Below are positions 8,250 through 19,358 of a DNA stretch of 64,000 bases, one piece after another. How positions within the stretch are numbered: position 1 is the stretch's first letter; the number at the start of each line of letters is the position of its first letter. This DNA is from Nocardioides ungokensis (GTDB lineage Bacteria; Actinomycetota; Actinomycetes; Propionibacteriales; Nocardioidaceae), in the NCBI RefSeq assembly GCF_013466985.1, contig NZ_CP059164.1:3357001-3421000 (forward strand). The letters are read 5' to 3'. Position numbers and translations under genes: made by a program. The notes under the pieces were generated by a model, which was not told where the DNA came from, did no database searches, and worked only from the letters and a program-made list of their open reading frames with translations.

Positions 8250-8859
8250 ATGCCCGTCGACACCGCCTCGCCCGGCACCGGGCTCACCCCCCGCCGCCGC
8301 GAGCTCCTGCAGGCGGCGCTCCACGTGGTCGCGGACGAAGGTCTTCGGGGCCTGACGCACCGGGCCGTGGACCGGCGGGCCGGACTGGCCGAGGGCAGCT
8401 GCTCGGCGTACTTCCGGACCCGGCGCGCCCTCCAGATCGCGCTGACCGAGTACGTCGTCGCCACCCTGGCCGCCGACGTGACCGCGCTCGCCGAGGAGCT
8501 GCGCGGCTGCTCCGGCGACAGCGACCGCGCGGTCGAGCTGACGACGGGGTTGTTCGCCCGCTGGCTCGACGAGCGCGAGCTGCTGCGGGCCAAGCTGGAG
8601 CTCTCGCTGGAGGGCCCGCGTGACGCCGAGCTGGCGGCCCTCCTCGCCGCCTCCCGCGCCCAGCTGGTCGGCGTCGTCGCGGGGATCATGAACGCCACCG
8701 ACCGGGCGCACGGAGATGCGCGGGCCGAGACGCTGTGCGCGTCGTTCGACGGCATCCTGCTCGCCGGACTGGCCAAGCCCGACGCCGAGCGTCGCGGGGT
8801 TCCTGGCCCGCTCCCTGGGCCTGCTGATGGGCAGCCTCGCGGGACCGGCCGGCGCCTGA
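8250..8859 (+). CDS. TetR family regulator, frameshift near 3' end
   Basis: DNA-binding repressor. The N-terminal helix-turn-helix (residues about 15-60: LTPRRRELLQAALHVVADEG, HRAVDRRAGLAEGSCSAYF) is followed by a ligand domain of about 140 residues. An extra G in the run at 8796-8799 shifts the final 20 codons; removing it gives RRGFLARSLGLLMGSLAGPAGA and a stop at 8857-8859, a 202-residue protein of typical length. The uncorrected frame runs on to 8870 with an unlikely Pro/Gly-rich tail. Good ribosome-binding site (GGAAGGAAGG) before ATG 8250. It probably binds the twin palindrome at 8118-8149 and controls the divergent small membrane-protein gene; the ligand is unknown. Confidence 0.88.
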
Positions 8860-8946
8860 GCGGGACGTGACGAAGGCCTCGTCCGGCGACCGCGGGCAAC
8901 GTCTAGGGTGACGAGCGCAGCAGACCCCTTCCCGAACGGAGTTCCC

Positions 8947-10165
8947 ATGCCCGAGGCAGTCATCGTTTCCGCCGCCCGCACCCCCATCGGACGCGCGAAC
9001 AAGGGGTCCCTCAAGGACTTCCGACCCGACGACCTCGCCGCCCTGATCGTCAGGACCGCCCTCGAGAAGGTGCCGGGCCTCGACCCGAACACCGTCGACG
9101 ACCTCTACCTCGGCTGCGGCCTCCCCGGCGGTGAGTCCGGCAACAACATGGGCCGCATCGTCAACGTCCTCAACGACATGGACGCCGTGCCCGGTGCCAC
9201 CGTCACCCGCTACTGCGCCTCCTCGGTGCAGACGACCCGGATGGCCTTCCACGCGATCAAGGCCGGCGAGGGCGACATCTTCGTCTCCGCGGGCGTCGAG
9301 ACGGTCTCCCGGTTCGCCAAGGGCACCTCCGACCACTGGCCCGACACCCAGAACCCCCTCTTCGCCGACGCCAAGGCACGGACCGCGAAGACCGCCGAGG
9401 GCGGCGAGAACTGGCACGATCCCCGGGAGGACGGCACGCTCCCCGACGCCTACATCGCGATGGGCCAGACCGCCGAGAACGTCGCCCGGCTGCGCGGCCT
9501 GAAGCGCGAGGAGCTCGACGAGTTCGGCGTCCGGTCGCAGAATCTCGCCGAGAAGGCGATCAACGACGGCTTCTGGGCGCGCGAGATCACCCCGGTGACG
9601 ACTCCCGACGGCACCGTGGTCAGCGCCGACGACGGGCCGCGCGCCGGGGTGACCTACGAGGCCATCTCCCAGCTCCAGCCAGTGTTCCGCCCCGACGGCG
9701 TCGTGACCGCCGGCAACTGCTGCGCCCTCAACGACGGTGCCGCCGCCGTCGTCATCATGTCCGACACCAAGGCGGCCGAGCTCGGCCTGACCCCCGCTGG
9801 CGCGGATCGTGTCGACCGGCGTCAGCGGCCTCTCCCCCGAGATCATGGGCCTCGGCCCGGTCGAGGCGACCAAGCGCGCCCTGGCCCATGCCGGGATGTC
9901 GATCGGCGACATCGACCTGGTGGAGATCAACGAGGCGTTCGCGGCGCAGGTCGTGCCGTCCTACCAGGACCTCGGCATCGACATCGAACGCCTCAACGTC
10001 AACGGCGGCGCGATCGCCGTCGGACACCCCTTCGGCATGACCGGCGCCCGGCTCCAGAACACGATGCTCAACTCGCTGAACTGGCACGACAAGACGACCG
10101 GACTGATCACCATGTGCGTGGGCGGCGGCCAGGGCATGGCGCTGATCCTCGAGCGCCTCGGCTGA
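8947..10165 (+). CDS. Acetyl-CoA acyltransferase (thiolase), one frameshift
   Basis: Thiolase performing the last step of beta-oxidation or acetoacetyl-CoA chemistry. Conserved features: VIVSAARTPIGRANKGSLKD at the N-terminus, the nucleophilic Cys in RYCASSVQTTRMA, the NEAFAAQ motif, GGAIAVGHPFGMTGAR with the catalytic His, and the second Cys in TMCVGGGQGMALI. An extra C in the run at 9791-9795 breaks the frame about two thirds in; removing it yields 405 residues, the usual size. Start ATG 8947 has CGGAG upstream and TAGGGT about 40 nt before it. Followed by a marR gene, possibly a regulator of fatty-acid or aromatic catabolism, though that link is not shown. Confidence 0.93.
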
Positions 10166-10203
10166 GTCGGCCACGCCCGGCCCGACGAGCGCCCCGCTGT
10201 CGT

Positions 10204-10209
10204 TAGGGT
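10204..10209 (+). promoter_or_regulatory. -10 element for marR (leaderless type)
   Basis: TAGGGT ends 7 nt before ATG 10217, with no Shine-Dalgarno sequence in between. Confidence 0.55.
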
Positions 10210-10216
10210 GGTGCCC

Positions 10217-10705
10217 ATGACCGAGACGTCCACCGCGCGCTGGCTCGATGCCGACCAGCAGCGCACCTGGCGTGCCCTGGTCATGGGCACCACCCTGCTC
10301 TTCGACCGGCTCGACGACGACCTGCGTCGCTCGTTCGACATCTCCCTGGTGGAGTACGAGATCCTCGTCCGCCTCTCGGAGCGCGAGGGGCGGCAGCTGC
10401 GCATGGCCCAGCTCGCCGACGCCCTCTCCCACAGCCGCAGCCGGGTCACCCACACCGTCGCCCGGATGGAGCGCGCCGGACTGGTGGAGCGCTGCACCTC
10501 ACCCGACGACGGGCGCGGGATCCTGGCGCGGATGACCGACGCGGGCTGGGACCTGCTGGTGCGGGTGGCGCCCGTCCACGTCAACGGTGTGCGGGACCAC
10601 CTGGTCGACCTGGCCTCGGCCGAGGACTTCGCAGCGGTCGGCCGCGTGATGAACGCCGTCGCCGACCACCTGGTCGCCGCCAGGCCGGAGATCGAGATTC
10701 GCTGA
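10217..10705 (+). CDS. MarR family transcriptional regulator
   Basis: 162 residues with a winged helix-turn-helix: FDISLVEYEILVRLSEREGR, then LRMAQLADALSHSRSRVTHT as the recognition helix, and the wing VERCTSPDDGRGILARMTDAG. It dimerises and typically represses genes until bound by a phenolic or oxidising ligand. The ATG at 10217 is preferred over the GTGs at 10208/10211 because a TAGGGT -10 hexamer ends 7 nt upstream. It lies 51 bp after the thiolase gene and could be separately transcribed. No operator palindrome was clear nearby. Confidence 0.88.
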   Translation: MTETSTARWLDADQQRTWRALVMGTTLLFDRLDDDLRRSFDISLVEYEILVRLSEREGRQLRMAQLADALSHSRSRVTHTVARMERAGLVERCTSPDDGRGILARMTDAGWDLLVRVAPVHVNGVRDHLVDLASAEDFAAVGRVMNAVADHLVAARPEIEIR

Positions 10706-10736
10706 TCGGAGCGGCGGAGCCGATCCGCTCGATGGT

Positions 10737-10795
10737 GGTGGTCGAGCAGCGACCGCGACCGAGGCACGAGGTCGCGACGGAGCGTGTCGAGACCC
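10737..10795. repeat. Intergenic palindromic repeat of the GGTGGTCGAG...GTCGAGACC type
   Basis: The left end GGTGGTCGAG and the right end GTCGAGACCC bracket an internal hairpin (CGCGACC ... GGTCGCG). A related half (GTGGTCTCGAGGCTC) appears at about 10850-10865 on the other side of the terminator. This form is familiar from high-GC actinobacterial intergenic regions, where many copies occur; only one full copy is in this window. It separates convergent marR and ettA. Confidence 0.6.
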
Positions 10796-10808
10796 GGTGA
10801 GACGAACG

Positions 10809-10837
10809 AGGGCGGCGACCACGGGGGTCGCCGCCCT
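10809..10837. terminator. Bidirectional hairpin terminator between marR and ettA
   Basis: A 12-bp perfect stem (10809-10820 with 10826-10837) and 5-nt loop between the stops at 10705 and 10884. Confidence 0.8.
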
Positions 10838-10883
10838 GCGTTCAGGCGTGGTGGTCTCGAGGCTCAGCCACCCGGTCAGCTCA

Positions 10884-12566
<1,683 letters not shown>

Positions 12567-12650
12567 GGTCGATGAGCCTACGTGGCCCGGCGCCTCGTGG
12601 CCGATGTGGGGTGGCGGCGCCCGACCGGCGCCGTCGCCCCCCGCCCACCC

Positions 12651-13097
12651 CTATGCGGCCGCCTCCTGCGCGGCCTCCTCGAGCCCGCCCTCCGGGCCGG
12701 CTGCGTCACTGCCGACCCCGGTCGCGCGCTGGCCGGCACCGGGCGTCCGCGTGAACTGCGAGACCCCCCGGGCCAGGTCGTGGCCGACGAGGATCGCCTC
12801 CACCTCGAAGGAGGTCACCTCGATGTTGGCGCTGTTGGTCCAGGTCTGCGCGTTGAGCCGGCCGTGCACCACGACCGGGTCGCCCCGGCGCAGCGACCGC
12901 TCGCAGTTGGCCCCGAGCCCGCGCCAGGCCTTGACGGAGTACCACTGGGTCTCGGCGTCCACCCACTCGTCGGTCTTCTTCTGGTAGCGGCGCGGCGTGC
13001 AGGCCACGCGGAAGCTCGCCACGGTCGCGTCCCCCGCCTGGCGCACGGTCACGTCGCTGCCGAGCCACCCCTGGAGGGTCACCATCGTCTCGTTCAT
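12651..13097 (-). CDS. ssb: Single-stranded DNA-binding protein, short-tail paralogue
   Basis: OB-fold SSB of 148 residues: MNETMVTLQGWLGSDVTV, FRVACTPRRYQK, WYSVKAWRGLGANCERSL and GDPVVVHGRLNAQTW are diagnostic. The OB fold covers residues 1-110. The tail is short and ends GGLEEAAQEAAA; it lacks the acidic DDDIPF-type tip that recruits repair and replication proteins. It is therefore probably a secondary SSB (competence or recombination type) and not the replicative copy next to rpsF/rplI. It sits between the GTPase genes and ettA on the same strand. Confidence 0.9.
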   Translation of the reverse strand: MNETMVTLQGWLGSDVTVRQAGDATVASFRVACTPRRYQKKTDEWVDAETQWYSVKAWRGLGANCERSLRRGDPVVVHGRLNAQTWTNSANIEVTSFEVEAILVGHDLARGVSQFTRTPGAGQRATGVGSDAAGPEGGLEEAAQEAAA

Positions 13098-13231
13098 CGC
13101 TGTCTCCTTCGTCTCGAGGGCCGATCGGTGTGATCGGGACGAGACTCCGCGAGAGCACGGACAGCCGGACGACGTCGCCGGTGGGGCTGTGGAACAGCGG
13201 GCAGGAGCGCCTGCCTGTGGACGGATGGTGG

Positions 13232-14896
13232 CTACTTCAGCGCCTTGGCCAACCCGGTCCGCACGGCGGTGTAGGCGAGCAGCTCCGCCTCGACGGGGTC
13301 GACCACGAGCTCCTGCGCCACGGACCGGACCGCCTCGCGCAGGCGCTGGTCGGCCACCCGGGCCCGCCGTCGCGCGGTCGCGCCCACCAGGAAGCGACAG
13401 ACGACCGCGAGCAGCACCCCGAGGAGCACCCCGCCCACGAGCAGCAGCGTCGGGACCGGGACCCCGCCGGCGTTCGGGGTCGAGGGCTCCGGGAGCTGGA
13501 GGAACCCGGCGCCGGCGAGCGCGAGCAGCCACAGGCCACCCACGAGTGCGGCGGCCAGCAGCAGCCACTGGAGCGCGCGCACGACACCGGCCCACACAGG
13601 AGTCCGGGCGGCCCCGAGGTCGGTGTCGGCCAGCGCGCGGTCGAGCCGGTCGCCCAGCTCGGGCAGGCGGGCGACCGAGGCCCGGCGTACGGCGTCGACC
13701 CAGGGCCGCGCCAGCCCGGTGGAGACCTCGTCGGCCAGGGCACGGACCTCGGTGTCGACCCGGGCGCGCTGGACCTGGGTGGCGGCCGGGACCGAGGTCC
13801 GTGCGCGGCCGGTGAGCTGGCGGCCCTCGGTGCCGAGGTCGAGGTGCAGCCGCTTGAGCGGGTCGGGCTTGAGCCGGGAGAACCACGCGGTCACCGGCCA
13901 ACCGGTCGCGCGGCCCGCACGGAGCCGGGTCGAGCGCTCGACCGCCTCGACCACGGTCGGGACGCCGGCTGCCTCCGCCAGCGCCTCGTCCAGCGCGACG
14001 ACGCGCTCGTCGGGGAGGGCGCGGGTCTTCCCCTGGCCGTTGGCCTCGTCCAGGCGGGAGGCGGCGGCTCGGACGTCGGCCTCGAGCCGGGCCCGGGTCA
14101 TCTTCTTGGCCGAGACGCGACGGGCGATCTCGGACCGCAGCTCGGGGATGCCCTGCCCGTGGCGGGCGCTGACGGCGATCACGGGCACGTCCGGCAGACC
14201 GTCCTGGTCCAGCAGCCGGCGTACGTCGTCGACCATCGACTGGCGGCGCGCCTCGGGCACGGTGTCGATGTGGTTGAGGACGACCACCATGACCCCCTGG
14301 TGGCTGGCCAGGGGCGCGAGGTAGCGGTCGTGGATCGCGGCGTCGGCGTACTTCTGGGGGTCGAGGACCCACACCAGCAGGTCGGCCAGCTGGACGAGCC
14401 GGTCGACCTCGAGGTGGTGGGAGACCTCCGTGGAGTCGTGGTCGGGCAGGTCGAGGAGGACGACGCCGTCGAGCTCGTGCTCCTGCTTGCCGCGGCGACC
14501 GCTGTCGAGCATCGAGTCGCGGGTGGTCTGGTGCCGCGACGGGATGCCGAGCCACTCGAGCAGCTCGTCGGCGCCGTCGCGTCCCCACACGCAGGCCGAC
14601 GCCCACGAGGTCGTGGGACGTCGGACCCCGACCGCCGACAGCTCGAGTCCGGTCAGCGCGTTGAACGTCGAGGACTTGCCGGAGCCGGTCGCGCCCGCGA
14701 TCGCGACCACCGTGTGGTCGGCGGACAGGCGGAGTCGTCCCGAGGCCCGGTCGACCACGGCGCGGGCGTCGTCGACCAGCCCGTCGTCGAGGCGTCCACG
14801 AGCGGCGTCGGTGGCGGCGTCGAGGCCCTCGATCCGGGCGCCGATGTCGGAGCCGCGGGTGACGAGCTTCTTGGCCCCCTCCAGCAAGGACGTCAT
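13232..14896 (-). CDS. Dynamin-like/YfjP-type membrane GTPase (second of pair)
   Basis: 554-residue GTPase with P-loop GATGSGKSS (about residue 70), switch II DLPDHDST, and the guanine-specifying N-x-x-D as LNHIDTV. The middle is helical. Two transmembrane helices lie near the C-terminus (about 440-465 WLLLAAALVGGLWLLALAG and 485-510 TLLLVGGVLLGVLLAVVCRF), followed by a coiled basic end. This organisation matches bacterial dynamin-like proteins that remodel or tether membranes, such as Streptomyces DynA/DynB. It lies 55 nt after the companion GTPase on the same strand, so both are probably expressed together and may form a hetero-oligomer. Confidence 0.85.
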   Translation of the reverse strand: MTSLLEGAKKLVTRGSDIGARIEGLDAATDAARGRLDDGLVDDARAVVDRASGRLRLSADHTVVAIAGATGSGKSSTFNALTGLELSAVGVRRPTTSWASACVWGRDGADELLEWLGIPSRHQTTRDSMLDSGRRGKQEHELDGVVLLDLPDHDSTEVSHHLEVDRLVQLADLLVWVLDPQKYADAAIHDRYLAPLASHQGVMVVVLNHIDTVPEARRQSMVDDVRRLLDQDGLPDVPVIAVSARHGQGIPELRSEIARRVSAKKMTRARLEADVRAAASRLDEANGQGKTRALPDERVVALDEALAEAAGVPTVVEAVERSTRLRAGRATGWPVTAWFSRLKPDPLKRLHLDLGTEGRQLTGRARTSVPAATQVQRARVDTEVRALADEVSTGLARPWVDAVRRASVARLPELGDRLDRALADTDLGAARTPVWAGVVRALQWLLLAAALVGGLWLLALAGAGFLQLPEPSTPNAGGVPVPTLLLVGGVLLGVLLAVVCRFLVGATARRRARVADQRLREAVRSVAQELVVDPVEAELLAYTAVRTGLAKALK

Positions 14897-14951
14897 CTTC
14901 TCCCTCGACGGCGGATCGGCGGTGCTGGGGCAACCCTAGGGGGTCGCGGGC

Positions 14952-16731
14952 TCACGATGCGGGACCGGCCTCCCGTTGGGACTGGGCGAACCGCAGGTCG
15001 TCGACGCGCCGTGCCGCGGACCGCAGCTGGTCGGGCGCGTCGGGGCGATGCCCAGGCTGTCGAGGAGGTCGGTGTAACGGGCCCGCTCGGCGTCGAGCAG
15101 GCCGCGCACCGCTCCTCGAGGCTGCGCCGGGACCGCTCGGCCAGGCTGCGCACCGCCTGGTCGCCGAAGACGGCCTCCAGGAGCTTCTGGCCGAGCACTG
15201 CGGAGCCGCCCGCGATCCCCGCCTCGGCCCCCGTGAGGCCGGCGGTGTGTGCGAAGACCACGACCATCAGCGCGACCGACAGCCCGTTGACGCCGTAGGC
15301 GAGGAACCGTGCGGTGCTGCGCTTCTCGGCGCCCTCGGTCCGCACCATCTCCAGGACGTCGGCCTGCCAGTCGCGCACCGAGCGCTCGGCCCGGCGTCGC
15401 AGGTCGCGGGAGGCGCGGCCGAGGTCCTCACCGGCATCGGCGAGCAGCGCCTTGCCGGACTCCAGGGAGTGCCACGACCCGGCGGCCCTCTCGGCGGCCG
15501 CCTCGGCGTGCTCCAGGATCAGCGTCTCGAGACCCGACTCGACCGCGACGGTGACCCGGTCGGCCTGCTGGGGCTTGCCCTTGACCGCGTTCACCATCCG
15601 GTCGCGAAGCCACCCCACGCGGTTCTCCAGCGACTTCAGCAGCTCGCCGGTGCCCACGAACTCCTGCCAGCGGGCGAGCACCTCGCCGCGCAGCAGGGTG
15701 CCGTCGGCCGAGGCCTTCGTCACCGCCTCCACGGCCTGGTCGTAAGCCGCGTCCGCGTCCTCACGCAGCCGGCGCACCGTTGCGACCTGCTCGGCCGTGG
15801 CGTCGGCGACGCCGTGGCTGCGGCGGCCCAGGGTGCGGATCGCGCCGTCCAGCGTCTGCTTGACCACGGCCGCCCGGGCGTCGGAGTTCTCGGCCAGCGA
15901 CTCCAGCCAGCCCCGGATGTCCGCGACCGCGCCGGCGTCGAGCAGGCCGTCCTCGGAGACCGGGGCCTCGTTGACGGTGAACAGCGGGGAGTCCTTGAGC
16001 CCGCGGCTGGCGAGCATCCGGGCCAGGTGGGTGGCGACCGTCTGGACCGCGTCCTGCGGGGTCCGGTCGAGCACGATGGCGACGGCTGTCGAGCGCTCGG
16101 CGGCCTGGCGCAGGAAGTCCCACGGCACCTGGTCGGCGTACCTCGCGGCGGAGGTGACGAAGAGCCACAGGTCGGCGGCCGCGAGCAGGTGCGCGGCGAG
16201 GGTGCGGTTGCGCTCCTCGACCGAGTCGATGTCGGGGGCGTCGAGGATCGCCAGCCCCGGGGGCACCGACTCGGAGGCGACCAGCTGCAGCGCCTCCGGG
16301 TCGTTCGTGGCCCGGGTGACGCGCTCGAGATCGGGCAGCAGCCGGTCCTGCCCGAACCAGGTGGCGTCGTCGGGGTGGTGCACCAGGACCGGCGAGCGGG
16401 TGGTGGGCCGCAGCACGCCGGGCTCGGTGACCCGCCGACCGACGAGCGAGTTGACCAGCGTCGACTTGCCGGCACCCGTCGAGCCGCCGACCACGGCCAG
16501 CAGCGGTGCGTCGATGGTCATCAGCCTCGGCAGCACGTAGTCCTCGAGCTGGTCGACCATCTCCTGCCGGGCGGCGCGCTGCTCCGCCACGCCCGGGATC
16601 TCCAGCGGGAGCCGGGCAGCCTGCAACGCCCCACGCAGGCGCACCAGCGTCGTGACCATCTGGGTGTTGGCGGACGACGGCTGGGACGAGGTCGGCTCGG
16701 AGAGCGACTCGGGGGTCGGCTGCGGGGTCAT
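14952..16731 (-). CDS. Dynamin-like membrane GTPase (first of pair), two frameshifts at 3' end
   Basis: GTPase with P-loop GGSTGAGKST (about residue 78), DAPDIDS as the G3 region and a coiled-coil middle region. A hydrophobic hairpin lies near residues 485-530 (ARFLAYGVNGLSVALMVVVF). Single-base losses at 15109-15110 and in the run 15042-15045 displace the last about 50 codons; restoring them gives a C-terminus reading LLDAERARYTDLLDSLG and a stop at 14952-14954, 593 residues. ATG at 16731 overlaps the TGA of the PrsW gene (ATGA), so prsW, this gene and the next GTPase form one operon. GTP-driven membrane remodelling is the expected activity; a division or envelope role is inference. Confidence 0.85.
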
Positions 16732-17849
16732 CGGGTGGGTACCACCTGTCCGGGGAAGCTGATCGAGGGGCGGACGGCGCCGATGCGGGCGACGTACTCC
16801 TGGCCGCGTGCGGCGAAGTCGGGGGGCGGGGTCCCGCGCAGGAAGCGGTGGTGGAGGTAGCCGAGCTCGATCGCCGCCTGCTGGTAGTCGCGCATCGCGC
16901 GCTCGCCGTCGCGACCCCCGATCTCGCGGGCGTAGGCGCGGCTGCGGCGGCGGGCGCCGAGGTCCACGACCCAACCGATGTCGGTCGCCGGGATCAGGCC
17001 TCGTTGGGCAGCGTCGCTGAGGGCGGAGGCGAGCATCCGCCGCTCGGAGCGACGTGCCCAGATCGCGAGGCACACGATCGCCACGAGCGCAGGCGTCATC
17101 ATCAGCAGGTAGACGCCGACGAAGCCCTGCACGCCGTAGACCGTCGAGCTGTTCCAGGTGGCGTGGGCGACCACCGCGCAGACGTAGCCCAGCAGCGGGG
17201 CGAGGAAGCGGACGCCGCGGCTGCGGGCACCCACGGCGATGCCGACGCCGATGCCGGTGAAGGTGGTGAAGAGCGGGTGCGCGAAGGGGCTGAAGAGGCA
17301 GCGCAGCACGAACGTCCCGGTCAGCGCCTCCGAGCCTCCCGGCCCCATCCCGTCGGTGCCGTTGTAGGCCGCCGCGAGGTAGAGGATGTTCTCGGTGAAG
17401 GCGAAGCCGACGCCGACCATCCCGGCGTACACGATGCCGTCGAGGATCCCGTCCAGCTCGGCACGTCGCCACCACAGCAGCAGGAGGAGGAACAGGCCCT
17501 TGCAGGCCTCCTCGCTGATGGGCGCCACGAGCTCGAGGCTCTGCCGGTCGTTGAAGCCGACCACGAAGCCGCCGATGCCCTGGATCAGCAGCGCGGCCGC
17601 GGTGGCGACGAAGCCACCCCACAGCAGGCCGAGCGCGAGCAGGCGCTTGGGCTCGGGCTCGTAGCGGTCCAGCCACAGGTAGCACGCCACGAGCGGACCC
17701 ACCGGCAGCGCGGCCAGGACGGTCGCCAGCAGCAGCGAGCCGGGCCCGCCCGAGAGCGCGATCACGAGCAGCATCAGCGCCGCGCCGAGGCACACCAGCA
17801 CGGTCACCACGACCGTGAAGGCGAGGCTGTCTCGACGGGGGCCTGGCAT
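16728..17849 (-). CDS. prsW: PrsW family intramembrane metalloprotease
   Basis: 373 residues with about eight hydrophobic helices. The CPBP/PrsW-like catalytic motifs are present: PISEEACKGLFLLLL (EExxK), FAFTENILYLAAA, FAHPLFTTFTGIGVG and VVAHATWNSSTV. In Bacillus subtilis PrsW starts cleavage of the anti-sigma factor RsiW, so a regulatory protease role is possible. The soluble C-terminal part (about 290-373) is charged. Start ATG 17849 is supported by TAGGCT ending 7 nt upstream. The stop overlaps the start of the dynamin-like GTPase gene. It is divergent from the M24 peptidase gene with only 58 bp between. Confidence 0.9.
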   Translation of the reverse strand: MPGPRRDSLAFTVVVTVLVCLGAALMLLVIALSGGPGSLLLATVLAALPVGPLVACYLWLDRYEPEPKRLLALGLLWGGFVATAAALLIQGIGGFVVGFNDRQSLELVAPISEEACKGLFLLLLLWWRRAELDGILDGIVYAGMVGVGFAFTENILYLAAAYNGTDGMGPGGSEALTGTFVLRCLFSPFAHPLFTTFTGIGVGIAVGARSRGVRFLAPLLGYVCAVVAHATWNSSTVYGVQGFVGVYLLMMTPALVAIVCLAIWARRSERRMLASALSDAAQRGLIPATDIGWVVDLGARRRSRAYAREIGGRDGERAMRDYQQAAIELGYLHHRFLRGTPPPDFAARGQEYVARIGAVRPSISFPGQVVPTR

Positions 17850-17856
17850 GGGCGGC

Positions 17857-17862
17857 AGCCTA
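17857..17862 (-). promoter_or_regulatory. -10 element for prsW (leaderless type)
   Basis: Minus-strand TAGGCT ends 7 nt before ATG 17849. It lies back to back with the M24 promoter (17895-17900), so the two polymerases would compete. Confidence 0.55.
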
Positions 17863-17894
17863 TCCGGACTCGCGTCCGGGGCCCGCGTCCGGCG

Positions 17895-17900
17895 TACCAT
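17895..17900 (+). promoter_or_regulatory. -10 element for the M24 peptidase gene (leaderless type)
   Basis: TACCAT ends 7 nt before GTG 17908. It overlaps the alternative ATG at 17899, which argues against that ATG as the start. Confidence 0.5.
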
Positions 17901-17907
17901 GACGGGC

Positions 17908-19347
17908 GTGAGCGACCAGACCCAGCCGGAAGCAGCCGCGACGACCCCGGCAACCGCACCGAAGACCGAGTCCCACGACCCCAAGGTCCCCGACGCGTGG
18001 GCGCAGTTCATGCGCACCGGGTGGGGTGACCGCGAGCTGGACCTTCCGCGTCACCCGATCGCCGACCACGCCGCGCGCCGGCGGGCCCGGCTGGCCGAGG
18101 CGTTCCCGGGCGAGCGGCTGGTGCTCCCGGCGGGCACCTACAAGGTCCGCTCCAACGACACGGACTACCGGTTCCGCGCCGACACGGCGCACACCTACTT
18201 CTCCGGCAACCAGACCAGCGACGCCGTCCTGGTGATCGAGGACGGCGAGGCGACGCTCTACGCGCGTCCGCGCTCCTCCCGCGACACCGACGAGTTCTTC
18301 CGGGACCGGCAGTACGGCGAGCTGTGGGTCGGCCGCCGCCCGTCGGCCCACGAGATCTCCACGTCGCTCGGCCTGCCCGTGCGGCACGTGGACGAGCTTC
18401 CCGCCGCCCTGGCCGGGTCCGGCAAGACCCGCGTGCACCGGGGCGTCTCGGCGCTGGTCGACGGCCTCGTGGCCCCGGACGCGACCCACGACGAGGACTT
18501 CGCGCGCGTCGTCTCCGAGATGCGGCTGATCAAGGACGACTGGGAGGTCGGCGAGCTCCAGGAGGCCTGCGACATCACCGCGCTCGGCTTCCAGGACTCG
18601 GTGCGCGAGTGGGCCGAGGCGCTGAAGTACGGCGAGCGCTGGATCGAGGGCACCTTCTTCCGCCGGGCCCGTGCGATGGGCAACGACATCGGCTACGACT
18701 CGATCGTCGGCGGCGGCAAGCACGCCACCACGCTGCACTGGATCGAGAACTCCGGCCCGATCACGCCCGGCGACCTGGTCCTGCTCGACATGGGCGTGGA
18801 GGGCCGCAACCTCTACACCGCCGACGTCACCCGCACGCTGCCGGTCGACGGTCGCTTCACCGACCTCCAGCGCGAGCTCTACGACCTCGTGCACACCGCC
18901 CAGGAGGCCGGCATCCAGGCGGTGCGGCCCGGGGTCCCGTTCCTCGCCGCGCACGACGCCGCGATGAGCGTCCTGGCGCACGGCCTCGAGGGGATGGGCC
19001 TGCTCCCGGTCTCCGCGGAGGAGGCGCTGGACCCGGACAGCAAGGTCTACGCCCGCTGGACGCTGCACGGCACCAGCCACATGCTCGGACTGGACGTCCA
19101 CGACTGCGGCAACGCCGCCGCCGACGTGTACCCGAAGGGCGACCTGGCCGAGGGCATGGTGCTCACGGTCGAGCCGGGCCTGTACTTCCAGGAGGACGAC
19201 CTGCTCGTCCCCGAGGAGCTGCGCGGGATCGGGATCCGGATCGAGGACGACATCCTCGTGACCGGCGACGGCTTCCGGAACCTCTCCGACTCGCTCCCCC
19301 GCACCTCGGCCGACGTCGAGGCGTGGATGGGCAGCCACCTGGGCTGA
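17908..19347 (+). CDS. pepP: Xaa-Pro aminopeptidase (M24B family)
   Basis: Dinuclear-metal peptidase that releases N-terminal residues preceding proline. The N-terminal creatinase-like domain (about 40-220) contains FRADTAHTYFSGNQTSD. The pita-bread domain carries all metal ligands: Asp in LLDMGVEG, Asp in YTADVTRTL, His in HGTSHMLGLDVHD, Glu in LTVEPGLYF and Glu in IGIRIEDDILVT. The 479-residue length fits the long PepP form. GTG 17908 is favoured because a TACCAT -10 hexamer ends 7 nt before it; ATG 17899 would add three residues. A strong terminator follows. Confidence 0.93.
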   Translation: MSDQTQPEAAATTPATAPKTESHDPKVPDAWAQFMRTGWGDRELDLPRHPIADHAARRRARLAEAFPGERLVLPAGTYKVRSNDTDYRFRADTAHTYFSGNQTSDAVLVIEDGEATLYARPRSSRDTDEFFRDRQYGELWVGRRPSAHEISTSLGLPVRHVDELPAALAGSGKTRVHRGVSALVDGLVAPDATHDEDFARVVSEMRLIKDDWEVGELQEACDITALGFQDSVREWAEALKYGERWIEGTFFRRARAMGNDIGYDSIVGGGKHATTLHWIENSGPITPGDLVLLDMGVEGRNLYTADVTRTLPVDGRFTDLQRELYDLVHTAQEAGIQAVRPGVPFLAAHDAAMSVLAHGLEGMGLLPVSAEEALDPDSKVYARWTLHGTSHMLGLDVHDCGNAAADVYPKGDLAEGMVLTVEPGLYFQEDDLLVPEELRGIGIRIEDDILVTGDGFRNLSDSLPRTSADVEAWMGSHLG

Positions 19348-19358
19348 GCCCGACGACC

